A DNA stretch of 64,000 bases from JBBIPA01 sp963820495 (GTDB lineage: Bacteria; Chloroflexota; Dehalococcoidia; GIF9; UBA5629), in NCBI GenBank assembly GCA_963820495.1, contig CAWGAF010000001.1, forward strand, positions 434,001 through 498,000, read 5' to 3'. The notes beneath the pieces were generated by a model, which saw only the letters and a program-made list of their open reading frames with translations, made no database searches and was not told the DNA's origin. Positions 15,598 to 24,072 of this stretch are shown here, in pieces. Position 1 is the first letter of the stretch. Each line of letters starts with the position of its first letter. The translations under genes were made by a program, and so were the position numbers.

Positions 15598-15752
15598 AAA
15601 AGCTTAAATACCTTCCGTAATAGCCAGATTATTATAAGGATAACTGCAATAACAAGTGCGATGTGGATCAGGGTACCCAAAGCGGGTAAAACGAATAAAC
15701 CCAGCAACCAAAGAATTAAGAGAATAATACCAATAATTAATAAGATACTCAT
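15594..15752 (-). CDS. lmo0937-family small membrane protein
   Basis: 52 residues with GGGGAGGAC before the ATG. Two hydrophobic helices (MSILLIIGIILLILWLLG, and IALVIAVILIIIWLL) with a GTLIH turn between them match the lmo0937/DUF5670 pattern found in many bacteria as tiny stress-associated membrane proteins. The role is not established. The gene overlaps the last bases of the protease gene tail to tail. Confidence 0.8.
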   Translation of the reverse strand: MSILLIIGIILLILWLLGLFVLPALGTLIHIALVIAVILIIIWLLRKVFKLF

Positions 15753-15800
15753 GCTGTCCTCCCCAGTTAAAATAACTCTAAGTTTGCTAAAATTTTACCA

Positions 15801-15896
15801 TTAATGGTGATGAATAGATACTGTCAAGCAGTAGGGTGTGAGGATGCGGTAGAGAGCCATAAAAGTTATGGGCCAGTGGATAAACTGACTAAATAA
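15801..15896 (+). pseudogene. Integrase C-terminal tail T7
   Basis: 32 codons: LMVMNRYCQAVGCEDAVE, SHKSYGPVD, then KLTK and TAA. The catalytic Tyr is present. It lies between the lmo0937-like gene and the convergent YihY gene. Confidence 0.85.
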
Positions 15897-16060
15897 TGAA
15901 TGGCATTTTTAAAATAATTCTTATATTCCCAGACACTGGCTTAACGGCTATCTAACTCAATTGCTGGCTTATTTCACGCGCACACAAATTGTCATCCAAC
16001 TTGGCTGGATACGTGGTAATCAAATAAAAATACCAACCGCATATTAATCTGCAGAAGCCT

Positions 16061-16909
16061 TCAAAGCTTGGGTACAGCAATACTGGACCTAGCGCGCATT
16101 TCAAGGTTTACATGGGTTATCTTGGCTATTAAGAGGAAAATCAGCGCCGATAGATAAGTCCACATCAGAAAAGCGACCAGAGTGCCTATTGAACCATAGA
16201 CAAGGTTATACGGACTGAAAACCTTTATATACCATATAAATATCACCTTTGTAATCTCAAACAGAACAGCAGCTACCACAGCACCTAGCCATATATCTTT
16301 CCATTTCGGCCGTATACTCGGTATGAACTTGTAAAGCATTAGGAATACTAAAAAGGCAAGCCCAATAGCCAAGATGTTTGCCAATATACGAATTGTCAAG
16401 ATACTGTGCAGAAATTCGGCTCCTTTAGCTTGCATCCCTGTTTCATGGAGGGTACTGAACATGGCAGTTATGAGTACTGACAAAAACAGTAGAATGGCAG
16501 CGCCGATCATCATTATCAGGTTTATAAGCTGGCCTTTAAAAATACGATGAGGGTGGCGGATACCCCAGATTGCATTCAAAGACACTCTCACCGAATTGAA
16601 AAAAGCTAGGCCACCCCATATCAGTGCAATAAAAGCCACTACGCCAACCGCACCGCGGGCTGCGGCAACATTGGATATTGTGCTGGCAATCAATTGCCGG
16701 GACACCGGCAGCAGATAACCAACGCCCCGAACAATCTGCTCTTGCATATTTGGCGATGTGGCAACAGACCCTGCAATGTATACCGCAGCAAGGGCTAGCG
16801 GAAATAGCGAAAGAAGCAAATTGAATGAGACAGAAGCTGCCAGCAGAGTGCCATTATCAGCACCAAACTCCTTTAGTGATTCCTTTAACAAAGCTATTTT
16901 GCCTTTCAT
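16061..16909 (-). CDS. YihY/virulence factor BrkB-family membrane protein
   Basis: 282 residues from the ATG at 16909, chosen because AGGGGG lies seven bases before it; a longer frame starts at 16939. Six hydrophobic segments and the family words LLAASVSFNLLLSLFPL, ALIWGGLAFFNSVRVSLN and YKFIPSIRPKWKDIWLGA are clear. YihY proteins sit in the inner membrane and are of uncertain function, sometimes misnamed ribonuclease BN. It is cargo between tails T7 and T8. Confidence 0.93.
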   Translation of the reverse strand: MKGKIALLKESLKEFGADNGTLLAASVSFNLLLSLFPLALAAVYIAGSVATSPNMQEQIVRGVGYLLPVSRQLIASTISNVAAARGAVGVVAFIALIWGGLAFFNSVRVSLNAIWGIRHPHRIFKGQLINLIMMIGAAILLFLSVLITAMFSTLHETGMQAKGAEFLHSILTIRILANILAIGLAFLVFLMLYKFIPSIRPKWKDIWLGAVVAAVLFEITKVIFIWYIKVFSPYNLVYGSIGTLVAFLMWTYLSALIFLLIAKITHVNLEMRARSSIAVPKL

Positions 16910-17020
16910 CAATGTCCCCCTGTGCACGTAGTTGCTCAACTCTCCAGAGTATTCTACTAGGTGCCACCCCTTGCCTGCAATTGATTATGTCGATTGCTTC
17001 ATTAGCCTGCGGTAGAATTC

Positions 17021-17215
17021 TTGCTAGACCGAGAAACAGTAGGTTTAAGAGTGGCATGGCTATGGCTAAAGAATGGTGGGGATAGCTTGATGTTAAAAAG
17101 GTTATTGGGACATACAACGTTGATGATGACAAATAGATACTGTCAGGCGGTAGGGCGTGAGGATGCGGTCGAGAGCCATAAAAGATATGGGCCAGTGGAT
17201 AATATTAAGATATAG
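17021..17215 (+). pseudogene. Integrase C-terminal tail T8, longest copy
   Basis: 64 codons, the longest survivor. It includes WLWLKNGGDSLMLKRLLGH (box III region), the active-site Tyr in TNRYCQAVG and the tail EDAVESHKRYGPVDNIKI with TAG. The HxxR box II and all upstream domains are missing. It serves as the reference for the other eleven tails and identifies them as tyrosine recombinase ends. Confidence 0.88.
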
Positions 17216-17249
17216 CTTCTCTATATCTGGATCGGCTTTGGTAGGTAGG

Positions 17250-17858
17250 TCAAGGGTTGCTTGACTTTATTATATGTAGGTTCCCGAATTTAAGAAGAGT
17301 TTCTTCTTGCGGGGCAAGCTGGGTTTCCTTCAATATCTGGTCCAATCCACCTTGAGTGAGATAATCTCTGAAACATCTATAATTATCTCTGCCTGCAAGG
17401 AATTCCACAGCCCCGATGAGATAAGAAACGCAGTTTTTAGGTAAAGGAACTTGGAAGTCAATGAACATCAAAACGCCTTCCTTTTTCACCACCCTTTTCA
17501 TCTCGGAAACTGCTCTATACCGCTCACCTCTTTCCATCTCATGCAGCCCAAGTGATATTGAAGCGCAATCAAAGTAACCGTCTGGGAATGGCAGCTCGGT
17601 AGCACTGGCTAGACGAAAGATGCTATCGTTGAATCCCTGTCTTTCTCTATTCTTTTCTGCTAGTTCAATAATGTTGGGGTTCTGGTCTACGCCAGTAGCG
17701 ATCGCGCCCTTTTGCATATATAGAAATACCTGATCACCTGTCCCACAGCATACATCCAGAACCCTGTCGCCAGCTTTCATACCACAAAGCCCAGCGACAC
17801 AAGTCCTGACGTCTCTCAACATGGGGTCGACTAAGTTCGAATAATTGAATAGAGGCAC
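17250..17858 (-). CDS. Class I SAM-dependent methyltransferase
   Basis: 202 residues from a GTG. Motif I is VLDVCCGTGDQV (about 33-44), the acidic end of beta2 is GVDQNP, and LPFPDGYFDCASISLGLHEM is motif IV with the post-IV helix. This is the UbiE-like Methyltransf_11 group acting on small molecules. GTATAATT upstream near 17870 on the minus strand is a good -10 box. Substrate unknown. It begins 35 bases after tail T8 on the convergent strand. Confidence 0.9.
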   Translation of the reverse strand: MPLFNYSNLVDPMLRDVRTCVAGLCGMKAGDRVLDVCCGTGDQVFLYMQKGAIATGVDQNPNIIELAEKNRERQGFNDSIFRLASATELPFPDGYFDCASISLGLHEMERGERYRAVSEMKRVVKKEGVLMFIDFQVPLPKNCVSYLIGAVEFLAGRDNYRCFRDYLTQGGLDQILKETQLAPQEETLLKFGNLHIIKSSNP

Positions 17859-18001
17859 GATTGTGAATTATACCACTTTCAGGTCGGGCCTAAGGTTCCA
17901 CCCCTACATTCTATTCCAACTGCAACGAGAGGAAATTATGGCACAGCATTTTAACAATAGCCTGAAGGCCAGTTGTTCTAAATTTTGAGGGGATACCTGC
18001 T

Positions 18002-18052
18002 GTTACAATACAGGAACATCAGAAGTATGGGCAAGTGGATAATATACAATAG
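18002..18052 (+). pseudogene. Integrase C-terminal tail T9
   Basis: Seventeen codons VTIQEHQKYGQVDNIQ and TAG match the extreme end of the tails, closest to T3. Nothing of the active site remains. Confidence 0.6.
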
Positions 18053-18142
18053 CGGACTGGACTAATTGTAGTTAGATCAAAAGTTATTTATACAATGTTG
18101 GAAAGGTAGCTTTCATATCAATCATAAAGTGATTTTCCAGAT

Positions 18143-18244
18143 ATGACTATTGTAGTAAAGCCACTGAAGTCATATGAAATAGAGACAGACCCAGAAACAA
18201 TTATTGTTCCAGAAAATATGTTAAAATCAATTGATTTTAGTTAA
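18143..18244 (+). CDS. Possible 33-residue peptide
   Basis: An ATG at 18143 opens MTIVVKPLKSYEIETDPET and closes at 18244, followed 17 bases later by the next gene. It lacks a clear Shine-Dalgarno. It could be a small leader-type protein co-transcribed with the Cys-rich gene, or the degraded end of a larger gene. I cannot assign it. Confidence 0.25.
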   Translation: MTIVVKPLKSYEIETDPETIIVPENMLKSIDFS

Positions 18245-18261
18245 ATAAAGGGAATATATAA

Positions 18262-18504
18262 ATGACATGTGCAGATGAAGAAAACCAGAAATTTGAAAAA
18301 ACGATGGAACAATTTAAAGGCAAGCGTTTTCCTTGTGCTCTGTGCGGAAAAGAAGGCGAATACAGTAAAGATTTAGGGTCCTTTTTTACAAACATAGGAC
18401 AATTGGGAGAACTTAGAGGAGATTCTTGTACGGCATCAGTAGAGAGCAGTTTTGCATGTAAAGATATTAAGGCATGTTATCAGCGCCAAAAAGCAAATAG
18501 GTAA
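18262..18504 (+). CDS. Small Cys-containing protein of unknown function
   Basis: 80 residues. A CALCGKEGEY knuckle at about residues 25-34 and later Cys residues (SCTAS, FACKDIKACY) could form one zinc site. AAAGGGAA lies about 12 bases before the ATG. Not recognised. It is cargo between tail T9 and the ICMT-like gene. Confidence 0.6.
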   Translation: MTCADEENQKFEKTMEQFKGKRFPCALCGKEGEYSKDLGSFFTNIGQLGELRGDSCTASVESSFACKDIKACYQRQKANR

Positions 18505-18754
18505 AATAAATATACTTAGGCAAATCTCCCTTAACGTCACGTTAGGATGTGACTATGCCTTTCTTTAATACAGTTCTATTTACCATGCTAAGTAAATGTG
18601 CGAGTATGCACTATTTCATTAAAAGAACAGCCCAGTATAATACTGAAAGACTAAAAGGTTAATAATATTTAGCTCATTAGACCTAGCCATCGAGTTATCT
18701 CTCTTGCTATTATTTTTTTAGAAATCAGATAACATATTTCTTGAGGGCAGTAGA

Positions 18755-19276
18755 ATGATTGAACTTATTAAATGGTCTATCTTTATGCTATTCTCTATTG
18801 GACTAATCGCTTTTTCCTGGAAATCTCTGGAGCAGGTATTCAGCCATGGTTTCTTCAGATTCTTCGTGTTTGAAGCTATTGTGGGTTTAATTTTAGTAAA
18901 TAGCGAATATTGGTTTACTGATCCATTTTCCCTTTTACAAATAGTATCCTGGATTTTTCTTTGCAGTGCCCTGGCAATGGCTATACATGGATTCTACCTG
19001 CGGCGCATCACTGGAAGTTTCGAGAATACATCCATGATGGTAAAACCTGGTGCGTATAAATACATTCGCCATCCCCTCTACTGTGCACTTCTGTTGCTGG
19101 CACTTGGCACGCTTTTCAAGCAGATATCAGTAGTCAGCTTATTTATTGTTGCTGTTGCCATCGTATTCCTAATAATCACTGCCAAGGTCGAAGAAAACGA
19201 GAATAAGGAGAGATTCGGAATTCAATATAGTATCTACTCGAAAACGACAAGGATGTTTATCCCATTTGTATTCTGA
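18755..19276 (+). CDS. Isoprenylcysteine carboxyl methyltransferase-family membrane protein
   Basis: 173 residues with four or five hydrophobic helices. The C-terminal half has the family signature GAYKYIRHPLYCALLLL and a following glutamate-rich VEENENKERFG, which bind S-adenosylmethionine in ICMT/PEMT-type enzymes. Bacterial members methylate lipids or small molecules; the substrate here is unknown. GAGGGCAG lies before the ATG. It is the last gene before att copy 3. Confidence 0.85.
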   Translation: MIELIKWSIFMLFSIGLIAFSWKSLEQVFSHGFFRFFVFEAIVGLILVNSEYWFTDPFSLLQIVSWIFLCSALAMAIHGFYLRRITGSFENTSMMVKPGAYKYIRHPLYCALLLLALGTLFKQISVVSLFIVAVAIVFLIITAKVEENENKERFGIQYSIYSKTTRMFIPFVF

Positions 19277-19490
19277 AAACTATATTCCGGTTGCTCTGAG
19301 GATCCCAAGATAGCATTGACCTGCCGGTGTTCTTCATATAAGACACCTCAGACATTTTACTATCATGCCCGGTACACATTAACCAAGCAATCCAAAGGCT
19401 GTAAAACTCACTGGTTGCGAAAATTTGACCCCAGCGAGCTAAGTGGCAAAATTCCCCACCTCTAGACCAAGTACTTTTAAATCTTTCGTC

Positions 19491-19541
19491 TTGACCTTCT
19501 CCTGATTATCACTTATCGTGCGGCAAAGGAGAAGGAAAATG
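19491..19541 (+). promoter_or_regulatory. Orphan integrase promoter and RBS (copy 3)
   Basis: TTGACC (19491-19496), 17 bases and TATCGT (19514-19519) precede AAAGGAGAAGG and an ATG at 19539. About 45 bases before the -35 the word CAAGTACTTT is also shared with copy 1, so the conserved block extends upstream of the promoter. Confidence 0.7.
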
Positions 19542-19900
19542 AACGGAACTGCTGTATTAACCAAAGAAACTGGCACTCATAAGCCCCTGGTCGGGGGTTC
19601 AAATCCCTCCGCTGCTACCACCCTTATCCCCAGGCAGAGCCTAAGCCTTCCACAACAAGAAAAAGACAGGCTACGCACATCCCTTTAACTATACAAGACA
19701 TCCACTCTCAAAGCCTCTATTGACGGCATGCCTGAATGGAGAACCGAACTCACCATAAGATTCTTAGCCAATAGCACCATGCAGCTTTACCTCTCAACTG
19801 TGCAATAATTCTTAGACTATTACCAATACCCGATATACAAGGCACAAAAACCTATCTCACTCAAAGACTTCAACAGGTCACTCTTACCTGAGAATTGACC
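19539..19900 (+). pseudogene. Decayed integrase N-terminus across att copy 3
   Basis: MNGTAVLTKETG leads into the tRNA core frame and then 20 or so further codons to a TAA at 19688. With two further in-frame stops the reading continues as a plausible core-binding domain (WRTELTIRFLANSTMQLYL, FLDYYQYPIYKAQKPISLKD). This suggests a broken recombinase N-terminal half. It explains part of the 900-base gap between the ICMT-like and HD-GYP genes; nothing else is visible there except AT-rich sequence before 20176. Confidence 0.5.
19575..19620 (+). repeat. att copy 3: duplicated tRNA-Met 3' end
   Basis: 46 bases equal to the tRNA core with a single T to C change (GCCCCTGG). It is the outermost core copy found in the window. 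Confidence 0.88.
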
Positions 19901-20175
19901 GTTTGTCCCTCAATTTTTACCCATAAGATATCGCAGTTTTCACGTTTTCTATATTATACTAATAACGGGAGGAATTACAGGTTCTTTCATTTTGAGTGAC
20001 TCATATGGAGACGAGAAAGTATTAAATACATCTCCAGGAGTATACCACTTTCATCGTCTATATCTTTTAGAATGGTGCTTAGCATGCTTTTCAGCTGAAT
20101 TTATGTGAAGATACAGAATTGAACACCGAGCCATAAATCTCTGCTAATCAATTAAATTAAGGGAAAACCTGATAC

Positions 20176-21864
20176 ATGAAAAGTAGAAGTAATACAGTCG
20201 AAGAACTAATAAATGAATTGAGCTGTGAGAAAGAATGCGCGCGGTTCTGTGCTTTAAAAATTTTCTCCGAAATGGCTGCCAAGCTCAGCGAACTTTCACC
20301 CAAAGACGATATCTACCAGATCATCGGGGCAGGGCTGCACGAACTTGTTGAAGAATCAGTGGTGCTGATAAATTCTTTCGAGGAAGCATCAGGGGTCTTC
20401 CATATTCGCGCAATGGAAGGAGCCGCAAGACACATGGGTCATTTTGCCAGGATGCTTGGCGTACATAACCTCGTAGGTATGTCTCTATCGACAAACGATG
20501 AAGCCAAAAAAGAACTTAACAGTGGAACTCTTAAGAAAGTACCTGGAGGACTCTATGGTCTGTCCATGGGAAATATTCCCGAATCCATTTGCTCTGATAT
20601 TGAAAAACTTCTTTCTGTTCGTGAAGTATATGCTATTGGTTTTACCTGGGGAGGGCAATTATTTGGCAGCGCTAGCTTTCTTCTGTGCAATAATAACAAT
20701 TACGTAGATTCGGAGCTTATTAAGGCCTTTGCGGGCTTATCTGCGCTGGCATTGAGACATGGACAGGTGGTGGCGGCTTTGCAGACGGCTCATGGTGAGT
20801 TGGAACAACATGTCAAAGAGCGTACCGCAGAGCTAGAAAAAGTGAACGAAGAGCTGAGGGCTGAGGTAAGAGAACGCAAGCGTGCCATAAAGATAGTAAA
20901 AGCATCCGAAGAAAGATATAGTCTGCTCTTGAAAAACTGCAATCAGGCCATCGGGGTGGCTCAGGACGGTGTATTCAAATTCGTCAGTCCCAAGGCCAAG
21001 GAAATCTCCGGCTATTCCGAAAAGGAATTAACTTCCAGACCTTTTATTACCTTTGTTCATCCTGATGATCAGGAAATGGTGTTCAAATACCATATGGAAA
21101 GAATTAATGGCAAATACGTTCCCCCTGTCTATTCTTTCAGAATTGTAGACAAGGGGGGCAATATCAAATGGATGGAAATCAATGCGGTAGCAATCCCCTG
21201 GGAAAATAAACCCGCGACACTTAATTTTTTTAGCGACGTCACCGAACAAAAACAAACAGCGGAGAAAATTCAGCAAAGTTATGAGAGACTGCGATCAGCC
21301 ATGCAGGGAACTATAAAGGTCATGTCATCGATAGTTGAATTACGAGACCCGTATACAGCTGGCCACCAGTTCCGGGTAACGAAGTTAGCCTGCAGGATAG
21401 CCGAAATAATGGGACTTCCAAGTGGGCAGATTGACGGCCTCCGTGCTGCCGGCCTTGTTCATGATATTGGCAAGATATATGTGCCTACAGAGATACTGAG
21501 TAAACCCGGCCAGTTGAGCGATATGGAATTCACCCTGATCAGGGCTCATCCCAAGGTTGGTCATGACATATTGAAGCAGATAGAATTCCCCTGGCCAGTT
21601 GCAGATATTGTGCTTCAACATCACGAAAGGCTTAATGGAACTGGCTATCCCTCAGGCCTGTCAGGTGACGATATCTTAATCGAAGCCAGAATACTGGCTG
21701 TTGCAGATGTGATTGAAGCTACTGCTTCTCACCGCCCCTACCGAGCCGGACTTGGCATAGCCAGCGCCTTAGAAGAGATATCGCAGACTCAGGGTGTATT
21801 ATACGATTCGAAAGTAGTAGAAGCTTGCTTAACGCTTTTTAACAGCAAAGGTTTTAGTTTTTAG
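20176..21864 (+). CDS. GAF-PAS-HD-GYP sensor phosphodiesterase
   Basis: 562 residues. A GAF-like sensory region fills about 25-195, a coiled coil with the histidine-kinase-like word HVKERTAELEKVNEELRAEV follows at about 205-235, a PAS domain lies at about 245-365 and an HD-GYP domain at about 375-555. The HD-GYP residues are present: HDIGK, HHERLNGTGYP and the AVADVIEATASHRPYR helix. HD-GYP enzymes hydrolyse cyclic di-GMP or cGAMP, so the protein probably tunes a nucleotide second messenger to a signal. It is a stand-alone gene. Confidence 0.94.
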   Translation: MKSRSNTVEELINELSCEKECARFCALKIFSEMAAKLSELSPKDDIYQIIGAGLHELVEESVVLINSFEEASGVFHIRAMEGAARHMGHFARMLGVHNLVGMSLSTNDEAKKELNSGTLKKVPGGLYGLSMGNIPESICSDIEKLLSVREVYAIGFTWGGQLFGSASFLLCNNNNYVDSELIKAFAGLSALALRHGQVVAALQTAHGELEQHVKERTAELEKVNEELRAEVRERKRAIKIVKASEERYSLLLKNCNQAIGVAQDGVFKFVSPKAKEISGYSEKELTSRPFITFVHPDDQEMVFKYHMERINGKYVPPVYSFRIVDKGGNIKWMEINAVAIPWENKPATLNFFSDVTEQKQTAEKIQQSYERLRSAMQGTIKVMSSIVELRDPYTAGHQFRVTKLACRIAEIMGLPSGQIDGLRAAGLVHDIGKIYVPTEILSKPGQLSDMEFTLIRAHPKVGHDILKQIEFPWPVADIVLQHHERLNGTGYPSGLSGDDILIEARILAVADVIEATASHRPYRAGLGIASALEEISQTQGVLYDSKVVEACLTLFNSKGFSF

Positions 21865-21881
21865 TCAGCAGGCACACGATT

Positions 21882-21923
21882 GAACAAGGGATTTCTATTA
21901 GGGAAACTATTAACAGTTTGCCA
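21882..21923 (+). pseudogene. Scrap of integrase N-terminus
   Basis: Fourteen codons EQGISIRETINSLP match EQVISIKEAINTF downstream of the real tRNA, at both protein and DNA level. It lies 17 bases after the HD-GYP gene. No att core was seen next to it. Confidence 0.45.
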
Positions 21924-22073
21924 TTATTTCCCCATCATATTTGCCTCAGTTATTATCACTTCATATAGCTGCACTTCGTCTGGCAAATCTGACCCCATTT
22001 CAAAGGTTTTCTGGCAATCCCATGGAAATATTTCCAGTTGATGCTTCAGTTTTTTGTCAGCTAATGCTTCCAT
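21924..22073 (-). CDS. Possible 49-residue protein or gene remnant
   Basis: An open frame on the minus strand begins MEALADKKLKHQLEIFPWDC and ends EANMMGK before TAA. Codons upstream of the Met (DYTKIVTDA) also look protein-like but meet a stop soon after, so this may be the end of a larger lost gene. No Shine-Dalgarno is visible. The rest of the gap to 22228 has no further gene. Confidence 0.3.
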   Translation of the reverse strand: MEALADKKLKHQLEIFPWDCQKTFEMGSDLPDEVQLYEVIITEANMMGK

Positions 22074-22230
22074 CGCATCTGTAACAATTTTGGTATAATC
22101 ATGGACATGAATTGTTATCTATGTATAATTAGAACAAGATTTGCCTTAGATTCTTTAATAACTTAACAGGAAATTAATATTTATATGCTACTGTTAAATC
22201 ATTACCACTGTAAAAGGAGGAAACTAAGTG

Positions 22231-22860
22231 ATGTGGAAAAGTAAGAAATTCATTATTATTACCTCACTGCTGGCGGCCGTGCTATTGTTTGGGGCTACCG
22301 CTGGACTTGCACTTGCCCAAGATGAAAATGATGGACCTGGGCAGGGTAAAGACATAATGGCCAGAGTTGCCCAGATTTTAGGCATAGATCAGCAGAAGCT
22401 TACTGATGCATTTAAACAAGCACAGACTGAGCTTAAAGCTCAGCGGTTAGACAACCTCGTCAAAGATGGCAAAATAACACAGGAACAAGCAGACCAACTC
22501 AAGGCATGGGAAGCAGCCAGGCCAGATCCCAAGGCTGACCAGCAAAAATTCGACGAATGGCTAAAGTCAAGACCTAATATTCCATCTCTAGAACCGCCTG
22601 GGCCACCGCCACATCGTTTTAACGTGAATGAAATGTTAGACAACCTCGTCAAAGATGGCAAAATAACACAGGAGCAAGCAGACCAATTCAAGGCATGGGA
22701 AGCAGCAAAGCCAGATCCGAAAGCTGACCCACAAAAATTTGACGAATGGCTAAAGTCAAGACCTAATATTCCATTTCCAGAACCGCCTGGACCGCCACCT
22801 TTCCACCGCGGGCATAATTGTCCTGATTGGCAAGAACCAGCACCACAATTAGCTCCCTAA
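22231..22860 (+). CDS. Exported protein with internal duplication
   Basis: 209 residues after a start at ATG 22231 (a GTG directly before it is possible). The signal peptide ends at LALAQ. A helical segment (IMARVAQILGIDQQKLTDAF) is followed by two 63-residue repeats, each with DNLVKDGKITQEQADQLK, a KADQQKFDEWLKSRPNIP stretch and a Pro-rich PPGPPP hinge. The GKITQEQAD word resembles the short helical modules found in secreted proteins of Firmicutes and Chloroflexota. Function unknown. A strong terminator follows. Confidence 0.82.
   Translation: MWKSKKFIIITSLLAAVLLFGATAGLALAQDENDGPGQGKDIMARVAQILGIDQQKLTDAFKQAQTELKAQRLDNLVKDGKITQEQADQLKAWEAARPDPKADQQKFDEWLKSRPNIPSLEPPGPPPHRFNVNEMLDNLVKDGKITQEQADQFKAWEAAKPDPKADPQKFDEWLKSRPNIPFPEPPGPPPFHRGHNCPDWQEPAPQLAP
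22447..22803 (+). repeat. Tandem 189-base duplication inside the exported protein gene
   Basis: The unit starting at 22447 recurs at 22636, an offset of exactly 63 codons. The two copies are nearly identical at DNA level over roughly 165 bases with a few silent or conservative changes, so the duplication is recent. Confidence 0.9.
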
Positions 22861-22885
22861 AAACAGACTGTAGTTCAAATTTAAA

Positions 22886-22916
22886 GGAGAGGGTGTGATT
22901 CACCCTCTCCTTTTTT
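22886..22916 (+). terminator. Rho-independent terminator
   Basis: GGAGAGGGTG (22886-22895), loop TGATT, CACCCTCTCC (22901-22910) and six T residues. It is a textbook terminator 26 bases after the stop of the exported repeat protein. Confidence 0.92.
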
Positions 22917-22990
22917 CATTTCGATAACGAATAATTAGTACCTAATTCCTATTTACATTGAGCTTTATGTGTATCTATACTATGCATAGA

Positions 22991-23788
22991 ATGAATAGAA
23001 AGGCTAGTAAATATCTTTGGCTTGTATTCATCTGGCTGGTGCTTTCGGTACTTGGTCTCGGTACAGCTTGCTCTGCCACTCCTCCCACTGCACCCCTCCC
23101 TGTAAATAATAGTAACACTCAGCTACCGAAGCCAGCCACACCAGCACCATCGGAAGAACAACCACTAACTACGCTGCCAGAGGGCAAGGTTACCCGGGTT
23201 CTTGAGGAATCCGTTATCGAGGCAGACGTCACTGGAAAACCCTGTATCATTCGTTATATCGGAGCAGATACACTTGTGCCTTTTCTCGAATACAATTCCA
23301 CAGAATATTATGCTAAAGAAGCCTACCAGAAGAACTATGAGCTGGTCAACGGCAAAACTATCCGCCTTGAGAAAGATATTTCGGAGGCCGATAACCAGGG
23401 TAGACTACTTAGGTACGTGTGGGTAGATGACATTATGGTTAACGCCGAGCTTATCAGACAGGGTTATGCCCAGGTAATAGGTTGCCCTCCAGATCTGAAA
23501 TATTATGATCTCTTTGTTCAATTACAAATCGAGGCGCAGCATGAAGGAAGAGGATTATGGTCGCTACAAGATGAACTGGTTAGCACAGCACTAATTCCAG
23601 GCACATTCATTGGCGACATCAAGTCAAAAGTCTATCATTATTCATCATGCGAATTCGCTTGCATGATTAGCGAACAAAACAAAATGGTCTTTAGCTCCGC
23701 AGCCAGTGCTCTGGCCCGTGGTTACAAACCATGTAAAGTCTGCAAACCTCCGGAAAAAATATGCAATCAAGGAACCTTTTCCCAATAG
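22991..23788 (+). CDS. Staphylococcal-nuclease-like lipoprotein with Ada-type metal-binding C-terminus
   Basis: 265 residues from the Met of MNRKASKYLW; a longer frame begins at 22958 and neither has a clear Shine-Dalgarno. The lipobox LGTAC puts the lipid anchor near residue 27. A Pro/Thr spacer follows, then an SNase fold (IIRYIGADT, QGRLLRYVWVDDIMVNAELI) at about 75-195. Two of the usual catalytic residues are unclear, so activity is uncertain. The C-terminal 40 residues (YHYSSCEFA, ALARGYKPCKVCKPP) form an Ada-like zinc site. It is likely a surface-anchored nucleic-acid-binding or nuclease protein. Confidence 0.85.
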   Translation: MNRKASKYLWLVFIWLVLSVLGLGTACSATPPTAPLPVNNSNTQLPKPATPAPSEEQPLTTLPEGKVTRVLEESVIEADVTGKPCIIRYIGADTLVPFLEYNSTEYYAKEAYQKNYELVNGKTIRLEKDISEADNQGRLLRYVWVDDIMVNAELIRQGYAQVIGCPPDLKYYDLFVQLQIEAQHEGRGLWSLQDELVSTALIPGTFIGDIKSKVYHYSSCEFACMISEQNKMVFSSAASALARGYKPCKVCKPPEKICNQGTFSQ

Positions 23789-24072
23789 TTGCACCACGTT
23801 TTGAGTTAGAGTTATTTATCTGGGAACCATCTGCAAATCTTTCGAAGCCAAGGCCAGTCCGGTAAATAATTTACGCTATGTCATTGGGCAGTATTTTATT
23901 TCGCATATGATGTTGTATAGCATCTGGGCACTATATTAGCCACGGCACAGATATCTGATACAGGTTTTTCTTTTAGTCCCTGAACGAGATAAGGGCCAGA
24001 TATTGATACGCTGCCAATTAATGTAATGTGTTTAGTTTCTGAATAGTCCGTACTAACTAGCCTAGACTGCGT

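Noticed and set aside
2644..19620. The tRNA core copies as further tRNA genes or as CRISPR-type repeats
   Set aside because: The extra copies lack the acceptor 5' strand and D arm, so no cloverleaf forms, and they are thousands of bases apart with genes in between rather than regular spacers.
23896..24072. Leftward frame ITLIGSVSISGPYLVQGLK continuing after the MFS stop
   Set aside because: It looks protein-like and may be the end of a lost gene, but there is no start codon and no family match, so it is not listed as a gene.
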